The position numbers and the translations under genes are program-made. Below the pieces are notes generated by a model, which saw only the letters and a program-made list of their open reading frames with translations, ran no database searches and had not been told where the DNA came from. DNA of 33,303 nt from CAZPXF01 sp964590945 (lineage in GTDB: Bacteria > Bacillota > Clostridia > Lachnospirales > Lachnospiraceae): assembly GCA_964590945.1 (NCBI GenBank), contig CAZPXF010000013.1:1-33303 (forward strand), in the 5' to 3' direction. Positions 23,949 through 32,022 of the stretch are shown piece by piece. Numbering within the stretch: the first letter of the stretch is position 1; each line of letters begins with the position of its first letter.

Positions 23949-25000
23949 AAGGATTATTAAAATATCTGTCGCCTTTTGCACCGGATCAGTCCGGGGCGGC
24001 CTCCGTATTGTATGATCTGGGAGGAATTACGGTGATCTGCGATGCAGGCGGGTGTACCGGTAATATATGCGGATTTGATGAGCCGAGATGGTTTGTGAGA
24101 AAGAGCGCGATCTTCAGCGCGGGCCTGCGCGATATGGATGCGATCCTTGGGCGGGATGACCGGCTGGTGGAGAAGCTGAAGGATACGGCGCAGAAGGTGG
24201 ACGCAAGATTTGCCGCCATCATCGGAACGCCGGTTCCGGCTGTGATCGCAACGGATTATAAGGCGTTAAAAAGAATGGCGGAGAAGCGCTGCAAGCTTCC
24301 GGTTCTGACGGTAGAGTGTACCGGAACCAGGCTTTATGATGAAGGCGAGGAGGAGACTTATCTGGCGCTTTTCAAAAGATTTGCCGCCGCTTCGGCGGAT
24401 GCGGTTGAGCCGGGGATGGCGCGAAGCCTGGGCGTCATCGGAACAACGCCGCTGGATCTGAGCAGTACAACCGCGGATCAAAAGCTAAGGAAATATTATA
24501 ATGATTTGGGATATGATAATGTTTACTGCTACGGCATGGGCGATGGACTCGATGCGGTGGAGCAGGCGGGACTTGTGGAGAAGAATATCGTAGTATCTCC
24601 GGCCGGGATCCGGGCGGCGGAATACCTGAAGGAAAGATTTGGGACGCCATACGAGACAGCCTGGCCGCTTTTGGGAGAAGAACTGAAAAAACGGCTCCAT
24701 ACGCTGTCCGGGAAGAAAGTGCTGGTCGTTCATCAGCAGGTAGCGGCGAATGAGATTCGCAGGGAGATCCGGTCGGCAGGAGAAGCGGATGTGATCGCCG
24801 CGACGTGGTTCCTGCAAAAGAAGGAACTAAAAGAAGAACAGGATTTTCAGCTGCATACAGAGGATCAGTTTATCGAGGCTGTAGAACAAGGCGGCTATGA
24901 TGTGATCATAGGAGATGAATTATTTCACCGTGCGGTGAAGGATTTTTCAGGAATATTTATTCCCGTTCCGCATTTTGCTGTTTCGGGGAAATGCGAGTAG
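23945..25000 (+). CDS. Nitrogenase component-1-like protein K2
   Basis: 351 residues from ATG 23945, overlapping the D2 stop. The N-terminus SPFAPDQSGAASVLYDLGG lacks the first NifK-type cysteine (Ser/Ala instead), while VICDAGGCTGNICGFDEPRWF holds Cys32, Cys37 and Cys42. Cys37 and the DEPRW motif match K1 position for position, so K1 and K2 are paralogues. The third ligand is missing (IIGTPVPAVIATDY). The C-terminal lobe (from about 245) has a Rossmann-like GKKVLVVHQQVAANEIR. It is 54 residues shorter than K1. It is probably the partner of D2. hypF follows after 26 nt. Confidence 0.86.
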   Translation: MKGLLKYLSPFAPDQSGAASVLYDLGGITVICDAGGCTGNICGFDEPRWFVRKSAIFSAGLRDMDAILGRDDRLVEKLKDTAQKVDARFAAIIGTPVPAVIATDYKALKRMAEKRCKLPVLTVECTGTRLYDEGEEETYLALFKRFAAASADAVEPGMARSLGVIGTTPLDLSSTTADQKLRKYYNDLGYDNVYCYGMGDGLDAVEQAGLVEKNIVVSPAGIRAAEYLKERFGTPYETAWPLLGEELKKRLHTLSGKKVLVVHQQVAANEIRREIRSAGEADVIAATWFLQKKELKEEQDFQLHTEDQFIEAVEQGGYDVIIGDELFHRAVKDFSGIFIPVPHFAVSGKCE

Positions 25001-25026
25001 GAGAAATAAAAGGAAAGGGAAACGAT

Positions 25027-27524
25027 ATGGATAATAAAGAAACAAAAATCATTCGTGTATATGGTATTGTTCAAGGCGTAGGTTTCCGTCCTTTTGTCAG
25101 CCGCATCGCAGATAAAGCGGGTGTGACAGGAAGTGTCGCCAATAAGGGTTCTTATGTAGAAATTTATGCCCGCGGAAATGAGTCGGAACTGCAGGAGTTC
25201 GTTCAGGATCTGGAGCACCACCCTCCGGAGCGGGCGGCGGTTCTGAAAATCGATATCCATGCGTGCGAGGACATGGCGTTTTCGCAGTTTGACATTATTG
25301 AGAGCGAGAAGGAGGAGGGCGATATCTTCGTTTCTCCGGATATCGCGACCTGTCCGAAATGCAAAAAGGAGCTGTACGATCCGAAAAACCGGCGGTATAT
25401 GCATCCGTTTATCAATTGTACCGCATGCGGGCCAAGACTCACGATCCTGGATTCCATGCCGTATGACCGCGAACGAACGAGTATGGGTGAATTTCCGATG
25501 TGCCCGGAGTGTGCGTATGAATATACACATGCGGAGACGCGCAGATACGATGCACAGCCGGTGTGCTGCAATGACTGCGGGCCGGAGGTATATCTGCCTG
25601 GCAGAAAGGAGCGGGGACGCGCGGCGATCACCTGTGTCCGTCAGGCGATCATCGATGGGAAGATCATCGCGATCAAGGGGATCGGAGGATTCCATCTGTG
25701 CTGTGATGCAACAAATGAGGAGGCCGTGGCAAGACTCAGGATCCTGAAGCACCGTCCGGCGAAGCCATTTGCGGTTATGATGCGCGATCTGGAAACTGTA
25801 GAGCGGGAATGCGAGATATTGCCGGAATGTGAAGAGATCCTTGACGGCCATCAGAAGCCCATCATTTTGCTGAAAAAAACAGAAAAAAGCCTGCTGGCGC
25901 CATCGGTGGCGCCGGACAATCCGAAGGTCGGCGTGATGCTTCCATATGCGCCGGTGCAGATGCTTCTGTTCGATTACAATGACGGGATCGAGATGCCGAC
26001 GGACTGCTTTGTTATGACGAGCGGCAATGTTTCCGGAGCGCCGATCTGCCGGACAGATGAGGATGCTTTAAAGGAGCTTTCATCCTTCTGTGACATTATC
26101 CTGTCACACGACCGGAAGATACGGCTGCGGGCGGATGATTCGGTGATGGATTTTTACAGGGGCGAGCCGTATATGATACGCAGATCGAGAGGCTATGCTC
26201 CGCTGCCGTTCCTGATATCGGAGGACTATCGCGGACAGGTGCTCGCGGTCGGCGGGGAATTGAAAAATACATTCTGTATCGGGAAAAACCAATTATTTTA
26301 CCAGTCGCCGTATGTCGGCGATATGGCGGATCTGCGCACGGTGCAGGCTCTTCAGGAGTCTATTGTCCGGATGGAGGAGCTTCTGGAGACAAAGCCAACG
26401 CTGGTTGCGTGTGATATGCATCCAAAATACAACACGACACTGGTTGCGAATGAACAGGGGATTCCGGTCATGCAGGTGCAGCACCATTATGCGCATATCC
26501 TGTCCTGCATGGCCGAGAATGATCATCCGGATCCGGTGATCGGTGTATCTTTTGATGGAACCGGATATGGAACAGATGGAACGATCTGGGGCGGCGAGAT
26601 CATGGAGGCATCCTTTGATTCCTTTACAAGGCTTGGAAGCATCCGCCCGTTCCTGCAGATCGGCGGCGATGCATCTGCAAAAGAGGGATGGCGCATCGCG
26701 GTGTCCATGATCAACAGTCTTTATCCGGAGCGGGCGTCTGAGATTGTCCGGAAGCTCGGGCTTTGCGACGAGCCGAACCGGAAGGTTCATGAGCAGATGG
26801 CGAAGCGCCGCATCANNNNNNNNNNNNNNNNNNNNNNNNNNNNNNNNNNNNNNNNNNNNNNNNNNNNNNNNNNNNNNNNNNNNNNNNNNNNNNNNNNNNN
26901 NNNNNNNNNNNNNNNCTTTGCGACGAGCCGAACCGGAAGGTTCATGAGCAGATGGCGAAGCGCCGCATCAACAGTGTGGTTTCTACAAGCGCTGGAAGAC
27001 TCTTTGATGCAGTCAGCGCGATCCTTGGGGTTCGCCTGTGTTCGACCTTTGAAGGGGAAGCTTCCACAACGCTGGAATTTCGGGCGGAAGCCTACGAGGA
27101 AGAAACGAGCGCCGAAGAGCTCAAAAGAGAAATCGTATCTGCCATAGAGGAAGACGGAGGACTTGCAAAGCTTACCTTGTCTGAGGATAAAAAATGCTTC
27201 CTCCTCCCGACGGATCGGATTGTGAAATATATGGTTGAAAAAAAGCTTGCAGGAGAGCGGACAGAAAAGCTTGCATATCTGTTCCACGCACTGCTGGCAG
27301 GACAGATTGCCGCAGGATGCCAAAGGGCCGCAAAGGATACGGGACTTCCTGCCGTCGCACTGAGCGGCGGCGTGTTCCAGAATCAGCTGCTGCTCCGGCT
27401 ATGCGAGGAACAGCTGGAGATGGAAGGCCTGTCCGTCATAAGACACCGCCTTCTTCCGCCGAACGACGGGGGTCTTGCACTTGGTCAGGCGGTAGCTGCG
27501 ATGGCGGCGTTGAACCGAAAGTAG
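25027..27524 (+). CDS. hypF: Carbamoyltransferase HypF (interrupted only by an assembly gap)
   Basis: Start ATG 25027 (AAAGGGAAACG upstream). The order is an acylphosphatase domain (VQGVGFRPF, 15-23), two zinc fingers with perfect family spacing (Cys109/112/131/134 and Cys159/162/181/184), a YrdC-like carbamoyl-AMP domain (KGIGGFHLCCDA onward), and a Kae1-like domain with CDMHPKYNTT, QHHYAHILSC, DGTGYGTDGTIWGGE and LSGGVFQN. It transfers a carbamoyl group to the HypE C-terminal Cys as the precursor of cyanide. The 100 N at 26816 are flanked by identical 55-nt copies in the same frame; merging them yields about 780 residues, normal for HypF. It begins the hypFCDE block. Confidence 0.95.
26761..26970 (+). 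repeat. Identical 55-nt copies flanking the N gap
   Basis: 26761-26815 and 26916-26970 are identical over all 55 nt and in the same hypF frame, both encoding LCDEPNRKVHEQMAKRRI. This is the signature of two contig ends that overlap by one k-mer and were scaffolded without being merged, not of a biological duplication. Confidence 0.9.
26816..26915. other. Assembly gap of exactly 100 N
   Basis: One hundred N bases inside hypF. The length is a conventional placeholder. The flanking copies indicate the true distance is minus 55, meaning no sequence is missing. Confidence 0.95.
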
Positions 27525-27591
27525 ATATAACATGTCATTCATCTGACGGAAGAAACAGCTTTCAAATACAGGATACAAGGAGGATTTGATT

Positions 27592-27798
27592 ATGTGTGTT
27601 GGATTGGCAGCAAAGGTAGTGGGAATTAAAAATGGAACAGCGGTTGTGGATGCATCCGGTGCAAAGCGGGAGGTATCTGCGGAGCTGATCGAAGAGCTTG
27701 AGCCGGGCGATTATGTTATGGTTCATGCGGGTATTGCGATCGCGAAGATCACAGATGACGATACCAGTGAAACAGATGAATTGATGAGTCTGTTATAA
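27592..27798 (+). CDS. hypC: HypC/HybG family hydrogenase maturation chaperone
   Basis: 68 residues. ATG 27592 is chosen so that the protein begins MCVG with the essential Cys2, and AAGGAGG lies 7 nt upstream. The OB-like core VVGIKNGTAVVDASGAKREVS and PGDYVMVHAGIAIAKI match the family. HypC carries iron with HypD during assembly of Fe(CN)2CO and then docks on the hydrogenase large subunit. Since no large subunit is nearby, this copy may deliver iron to another target, possibly a component-1-like protein of the same operon (inference). Confidence 0.93.
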   Translation: MCVGLAAKVVGIKNGTAVVDASGAKREVSAELIEELEPGDYVMVHAGIAIAKITDDDTSETDELMSLL

Positions 27799-27852
27799 AT
27801 CTTCTATTTCAGAAGAGGGACGAATGTATTTGAGAAAAGGACGGATATATTT

Positions 27853-28899
27853 ATGGAAGAAAAAAAACTGACGGCGAAGGAGATCATCGAATCCTATGAG
27901 GGACCGAAGCTCCGGATCATGGAGGTGTGCGGAACGCATACGCATGAGATTTTCAGGCTCGGCATCCGGAAGATCCTTCCGGATACTATCGAATTGATCT
28001 CAGGGCCTGGATGCCCGGTCTGTGTAACCCCGGTCGGGTTTATCGATGAGGCGGTGATGCTGGCGCTGGAATATGGGGTGACGGTCTGTACATTCGGTGA
28101 TCTGATCCGTGTGCCGGGGACAAAGATGAGCCTTGCAGGCGCGAGGGCGGAAGGGGCGAAGATCAAAGTCGTTTATACGCCGCTGGATGCGGTGGATTAT
28201 GCGAAGGAGCATCCGGACGAGCAGGTTGCATTTCTGGCGGTTGGCTTTGAGACGACAACACCGGCGGCCTGTCTCTCTGTAAAGAAAGCAAAGGAACTGG
28301 GACTTCAGAACTTTTCAATCCTCACGGCAAATAAGACAATGCCGAACGCCTACGCGGCATTGAAGGGGAGCGCGGACGCATTTCTTTATCCGGGACATGT
28401 AAATGTCATTACGGGAGAGGAAGGCTGCAGAAAACTGGCAGAGGAAGGCGTATCCGGAGTGATCGCAGGATTTACGGCAAAGGAGCTTCTGACAGCTCTT
28501 GCGGTTATCATTGAAAAGTCCAGGACGGGCAAGCCGTTCTTTGTAAACTGCTATCCAAGAGTGGTAAAACCGGAGGGGAATATCCCGGCAAGACGGGTGA
28601 TCGATGAGGTCATGGAGGCCTGCGACTCAGAGTGGAGAGGCCTTGGCGTGATCCCGGGGTCGGGGCTTAAGCTCCGGGAAGAATATCAGGAATATGATGC
28701 CAGGATTAAATACCAGCTCCCGAAGGTGGAAGGGCGGAGCAATCCGGCCTGCCGCTGTGGTGACGTTTTGCAGGGAAAATGCAGGCCGTCAGATTGTAAG
28801 GTATTCGGGAAAGGCTGCACACCGCAGCATCCGATCGGAGCCTGTATGGTATCGAATGAAGGAACCTGTTCCGCTTATTATCAGTACGGAGGAATATAG
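27853..28899 (+). CDS. hypD: Hydrogenase maturation protein HypD
   Basis: 348 residues. Diagnostic motifs are MEVCGTHTHEI (Cys26), SGPGCPVCVTP (Cys54, Cys57), GFETTTPA and PGHVNVITG. The C-terminal cysteine-rich segment CRCGDVLQGKC, DCKVFGKGC and GTCSAYYQY should hold the 4Fe-4S cluster. HypD is the scaffold where two cyanides and one CO are placed on iron, with HypC and HypE. All key cysteines are present, so the protein looks functional. It is followed by hypE after 2 nt. Confidence 0.96.
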   Translation: MEEKKLTAKEIIESYEGPKLRIMEVCGTHTHEIFRLGIRKILPDTIELISGPGCPVCVTPVGFIDEAVMLALEYGVTVCTFGDLIRVPGTKMSLAGARAEGAKIKVVYTPLDAVDYAKEHPDEQVAFLAVGFETTTPAACLSVKKAKELGLQNFSILTANKTMPNAYAALKGSADAFLYPGHVNVITGEEGCRKLAEEGVSGVIAGFTAKELLTALAVIIEKSRTGKPFFVNCYPRVVKPEGNIPARRVIDEVMEACDSEWRGLGVIPGSGLKLREEYQEYDARIKYQLPKVEGRSNPACRCGDVLQGKCRPSDCKVFGKGCTPQHPIGACMVSNEGTCSAYYQYGGI

Positions 28900-28901
28900 A
28901 G

Positions 28902-29906
28902 ATGGAAAATGTAGTAACACTTGCGCACGGCGCCGGGGGAAGACAGACGGCAGAACTGATTGAAAAAGTATTTAAAAAGCATTTCTCAAATCCGGAATTT
29001 ACCGCAGACGATGCTGCAGTTTTGGAAATTGGAAACGGAAAAATTGCTATGACAACAGACGGGTTTATTGTATCTCCGTATGAGTTCAATGGAGGCAACA
29101 TCGGGAAGCTCAGTATCTGCGGCACGGTCAACGACCTCTCCTGTATGGGAGCAAGGCCAATGTATATGACGTGCTCCTTTGTCATTGAAGAAGGATTTCC
29201 GCTGGATAAGCTGGAGGAGATCGCTTCATATATGGAAAAGACAGCGGCGGAAGCCGGGGTCAGGATCGTTGCAGGCGATACAAAAGTAGCCGGAAAGGGT
29301 CAGGTGGATCATGTGTTTATCACGACGACCGGAATCGGAAAGCTTGAGGATGGGGTTAAGACGTCCGGCGCATTTGCAAAACCGGGTGATGCGATCCTCG
29401 TGACCGGCGATGTGGGAAGGCACGGCTGCACGATCCTGCTTGCAAGGGAAGACCTTGGGATCGAGGCGGATGTAAAGAGCGACTGCGCGCCGCTTTGGGG
29501 AACTGTGGAATCCATGCTGAATGTCACAAAGGATATCCATGTTATCCGCGACGCCACAAGAGGCGGTGTAGGAACTGTATTATATGAAATCGCAGCGGAG
29601 AGCCATGTGGGAGTTAAGCTGAATTCCGAAGCCGTCCCGGTGGACCCGGCTGTCCGGGGTGTGTGCGGAATGCTCGGACTGGATCCGCTGTATCTTGCAA
29701 ATGAAGGAACTCTTGTCGTCATCGCTCCGAAGGAACATGCGAAAGCGCTGGTCGACGCTCTGCATCAGGGGAAATATTCCGCGAATGCGGCGATCATCGG
29801 AGAGATCACGGATACGATGCCGGGAAAGGTTGTCATGACGACAGAGATCGGAGCGGAGACGCTTCTTCCGCAGCCGGGAGGGGAACTGCTTCCCAGGATT
29901 TGTTAG
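28902..29906 (+). CDS. hypE: Hydrogenase maturation protein HypE (thiocarbamate dehydratase)
   Basis: 334 residues, PurM/ThiL-like fold. The motifs LAHGAGGRQTAEL, GTVNDLSCMGARP, IVAGDTKVAGKG and RDATRGGVGTVL line the ATP site. The protein ends exactly in PRIC; this C-terminal Cys is carbamoylated by HypF and dehydrated to a thiocyanate that donates cyanide. Its presence shows that the cyanide branch is intact. It is the last gene of the operon before a strong terminator. Confidence 0.96.
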   Translation: MENVVTLAHGAGGRQTAELIEKVFKKHFSNPEFTADDAAVLEIGNGKIAMTTDGFIVSPYEFNGGNIGKLSICGTVNDLSCMGARPMYMTCSFVIEEGFPLDKLEEIASYMEKTAAEAGVRIVAGDTKVAGKGQVDHVFITTTGIGKLEDGVKTSGAFAKPGDAILVTGDVGRHGCTILLAREDLGIEADVKSDCAPLWGTVESMLNVTKDIHVIRDATRGGVGTVLYEIAAESHVGVKLNSEAVPVDPAVRGVCGMLGLDPLYLANEGTLVVIAPKEHAKALVDALHQGKYSANAAIIGEITDTMPGKVVMTTEIGAETLLPQPGGELLPRIC

Positions 29907-29950
29907 ATAATACAGAATGCATCCAGATGAGCGGGAGCTTTGTAAAACGG

Positions 29951-29993
29951 ACAGCCGCTGCCGGAAATCGTATTCCGGACAACGGCTGTTTTC
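29951..29993. terminator. Terminator at the end of the nitrogenase-like/hyp operon
   Basis: A long hairpin: ACAGCCG (29951-29957) with CGGCTGT (29983-29989) and CCGGAA (29961-29966) with TTCCGG (29973-29978), followed by T residues. It lies between convergent genes and could serve both strands. Confidence 0.8.
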
Positions 29994-30003
29994 ATGGTTC
30001 CTG

Positions 30004-31260
30004 TTATGTTGATCTGGCAGAGCTTTTCCCATCTAAAGCATGTTCTTCCCTAAAAAGTGCATTCATCCGCGCAACCTCCGCCTCCGAATATTCTTCCACA
30101 TCCGTTGTTGTTACGTTCTTAATATGCTGCTTCTTGAGCCGCAGGTAGACGACCTCTCTAAATAAGGTGTACAGTACCGAGACGAGTGGGATAAATACCA
30201 GCATTCCGGCGACGCCCATCAGGCTTCCGCCGATACTGACCGCGGCCAGCACCCAGATGGACGGGAGTCCGACCGAGCCGCCGACAACATGCGGATAGAT
30301 CAGATTCCCCTCAATCTGCTGAAGGATCAGAAATACCAGAATAAACCAAAATGCCTGCTGCGAACTTACCATAAAGATCAGGAAAAAGCCCAATGCGCAT
30401 CCGATAAAAGCTCCGAAGATCGGGACGAGAGCTGTAAATGCAATGATGATCCCGATAAGGAGTGCATACGGCATTTTCAGGACGGTTAAGGTGACCACAA
30501 ACATACTTCCGAGTATCACCGCTTCCAGGCATTGTCCGGCGAGAAAGCTTGCAAATGTCTTGTAGGTCAGTGAACAGATCTCAAGGAGCACCTCCGCCTT
30601 TCGCTTTGGAATAAATGCAAAGAATATTTTTCTTACCTGTAGATGGAGCTTTTCCTTTTGGATCAGGATATAACATGCAAAGGAAAATGCGATGAAAAAG
30701 GTCGCCACTGCGTGTACAAGCGTTCCGACTGCCGATACGGTAGTATTCATGACGTTCCCGGCTCCGTTTCCAGGAAAGCTCATTGCCCACTGGATCGCCT
30801 TTCCAGGATCAAATTCCACCTGATCGACAAGCTGCATGATTTCCTTATTATTATGTGTAAATTCCCGTATCCAGTTCTGCATATCAGGAATAAAATCGGT
30901 GATGCTTCCGGCCAGGATCACGATCGTGTCAGTCAGCTGCGGGATCAGCACAAACATGACCAGTGCAAGGACTCCGACGACGAGCACCAGTGTGAGGAGA
31001 AGACTGAGCGGTCTTGCAAGCTTCCTTGCCGCCTTTTTATTGCATTTCTTCCATTTTCCAAATAACGTTTTTTCCACAAAGCTCATTGGCACATTGATAA
31101 CGAATGCGAGAACTCCACCCAGTACAAATGGAAAAATGATCCACCATGCTGCCTTTAATACGTCCAGAACAACATCGAATTTCCAAAAGACAATGATGAT
31201 CAGTGCGGTAAATACGATAAGCTCCCGGGCCTTTTTTATAGATGCTTTACTCCAATCCAT
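30004..31260 (-). CDS. AI-2E family membrane transporter
   Basis: 418 residues with about eight transmembrane helices in the family arrangement: two pairs near the N-terminus (16-60 and 85-110), a soluble stretch (115-175), then a C-terminal membrane block with SFLAGQCLEAVILG, ALLIGIIIAFTALVPIFGAF, LQQIEGNLIYPHVVGGSVGLPS and SIGGSLMGVAG. These are the conserved signatures of PF01594. Members include TqsA and sodium/proton antiporters, so AI-2 export should not be assumed. A ribosome site GAGGAG precedes ATG 31260. It is convergent with hypE. Confidence 0.93.
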   Translation of the reverse strand: MDWSKASIKKARELIVFTALIIIVFWKFDVVLDVLKAAWWIIFPFVLGGVLAFVINVPMSFVEKTLFGKWKKCNKKAARKLARPLSLLLTLVLVVGVLALVMFVLIPQLTDTIVILAGSITDFIPDMQNWIREFTHNNKEIMQLVDQVEFDPGKAIQWAMSFPGNGAGNVMNTTVSAVGTLVHAVATFFIAFSFACYILIQKEKLHLQVRKIFFAFIPKRKAEVLLEICSLTYKTFASFLAGQCLEAVILGSMFVVTLTVLKMPYALLIGIIIAFTALVPIFGAFIGCALGFFLIFMVSSQQAFWFILVFLILQQIEGNLIYPHVVGGSVGLPSIWVLAAVSIGGSLMGVAGMLVFIPLVSVLYTLFREVVYLRLKKQHIKNVTTTDVEEYSEAEVARMNALFREEHALDGKSSARST

Positions 31261-31316
31261 TTTTCTCTCCTCTCGATTTCCTCCTGTTGTCGCCTTACCT
31301 CCTTGTTTTGAGTTTT

Positions 31317-31332
31317 GACATTTTAAAATGTC
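31317..31332. promoter_or_regulatory. Perfect 16-nt palindrome upstream of the AI-2E gene
   Basis: GACATTTTAAAATGTC is fully self-complementary, between the 3' end of the yqeY gene and the 5' end of the AI-2E gene. It could be an operator for the AI-2E gene; no consensus promoter pair was placed around it. Confidence 0.35.
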
Positions 31333-31357
31333 TTATGCAATAATTCTGACAAAATGA

Positions 31358-31804
31358 TCATGCAAAATAAGCGGATACAAGTGTATTTACAAGCTTTCCG
31401 TCAGCCTTTCCTTTTACCTTCGGCATCAGTTCTTTCATGATGCGGCCTTTATCCTTCCCGGTAGGAGCGGTGATGGAAAGGGAGGCGAGGACTTCTTCAA
31501 TAGCAGCTTTGATCTCATCTTCAGACATCATTTTCGGAGCGTAGCGCTCAAGAACTTCGATTCTCTTTGTGCATTCTTCAATGATATCCGTGCGGTCAGC
31601 CGGAGTCAGATCCAGGGTCTCCTTTGTCTGCTTGATCTCCTTTAAGATCACCTGAACTTCCTCCTCCGGAGTCAGATCCGCGCGCTTGTCGATGGCTTTG
31701 TTTTTCAGCGCCGCAAGCAGCAGGGAAAGAGAAGCCTTCGTATCCTTGTCTCCGGCTTTCATCGCAGTGACCATATCTTTACGTACTTCATCTATTTTGC
31801 TCAT
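31358..31804 (-). CDS. GatB/YqeY domain protein
   Basis: 148 residues. The start is set at ATG 31804 (MSKIDEVRKDMVTAMKAGD) because GGAGGTG lies at 7 nt; an upstream GTG is less likely. The family pattern includes KDTKASLSLLLAALKNK, LTPEEEVQVILKEIKQ and the C-terminal domain with KDKGRIMKELMPKVKGKADGK, as in the tail of GatB. YqeY proteins are free-standing relatives of the tRNA-binding tail of the Glu-tRNA amidotransferase; the cellular role is not established. It has its own promoter. Confidence 0.93.
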   Translation of the reverse strand: MSKIDEVRKDMVTAMKAGDKDTKASLSLLLAALKNKAIDKRADLTPEEEVQVILKEIKQTKETLDLTPADRTDIIEECTKRIEVLERYAPKMMSEDEIKAAIEEVLASLSITAPTGKDKGRIMKELMPKVKGKADGKLVNTLVSAYFA

Positions 31805-31858
31805 AAAAAGCACCTCCAGTTTTATTTTGTATCTGATTCAGATGAAACAGATATGATG

Positions 31859-31887
31859 ATTATAGTACAAACATCTGGATTTTACAA
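31859..31887 (-). promoter_or_regulatory. Promoter of the yqeY gene
   Basis: On the minus strand: TTGTAA (31887-31882), 17 nt, TATAAT (31864-31859). The start codon follows about 55 nt downstream. Confidence 0.65.
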
Positions 31888-31919
31888 ATATTGGAATGGA
31901 AGAAGTGGCAAGATTAGTA

Positions 31920-31948
31920 TTGAAATCCTTTTTCTGACATAGTAAAGT
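31920..31948 (+). promoter_or_regulatory. Promoter of the L,D-transpeptidase gene
   Basis: TTGAAA (31920-31925), 17 nt, TAAAGT (31943-31948). It is divergent from the yqeY promoter, 33 nt away. Confidence 0.55.
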
Positions 31949-32022
31949 AAAGGATGTAAGATTTCCTGCGTGTAAAAGGAAGCGTTCTTTTTTATAAAGC
32001 AGGGAAAAAGGAGGATATGAAT

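Noticed and set aside
22779..23981. Long minus-strand open frame opposite D2
   Set aside because: No ribosome site, low-complexity composition and no family pattern; it is a shadow of the strongly supported plus-strand gene. Other long antisense frames (for example at 8491-9420, 11324-11986 and 12596-13390) were rejected for the same reason.
18341..25000. Bona fide nitrogen-fixing nitrogenase (nifHDK with nifEN)
   Set aside because: Cofactor ligands of NifD are replaced in both D proteins, the P-cluster sets are incomplete, the subunits are short, and no nifB, nifV or other nif accessory gene is present.
18341..25000. Protochlorophyllide or chlorophyllide reductase (BchLNB/XYZ) or F430 synthesis (CfbCD)
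   Set aside because: No pigment, tetrapyrrole or methanogenesis gene is nearby; two iron proteins and four component-1-like subunits with hyp genes do not match either layout.
26761..26970. True tandem duplication of 55 nt or a frameshifted hypF
   Set aside because: Identity is exact, the gap is exactly 100 N, and merging the copies restores the reading frame; an assembly artefact is simpler.
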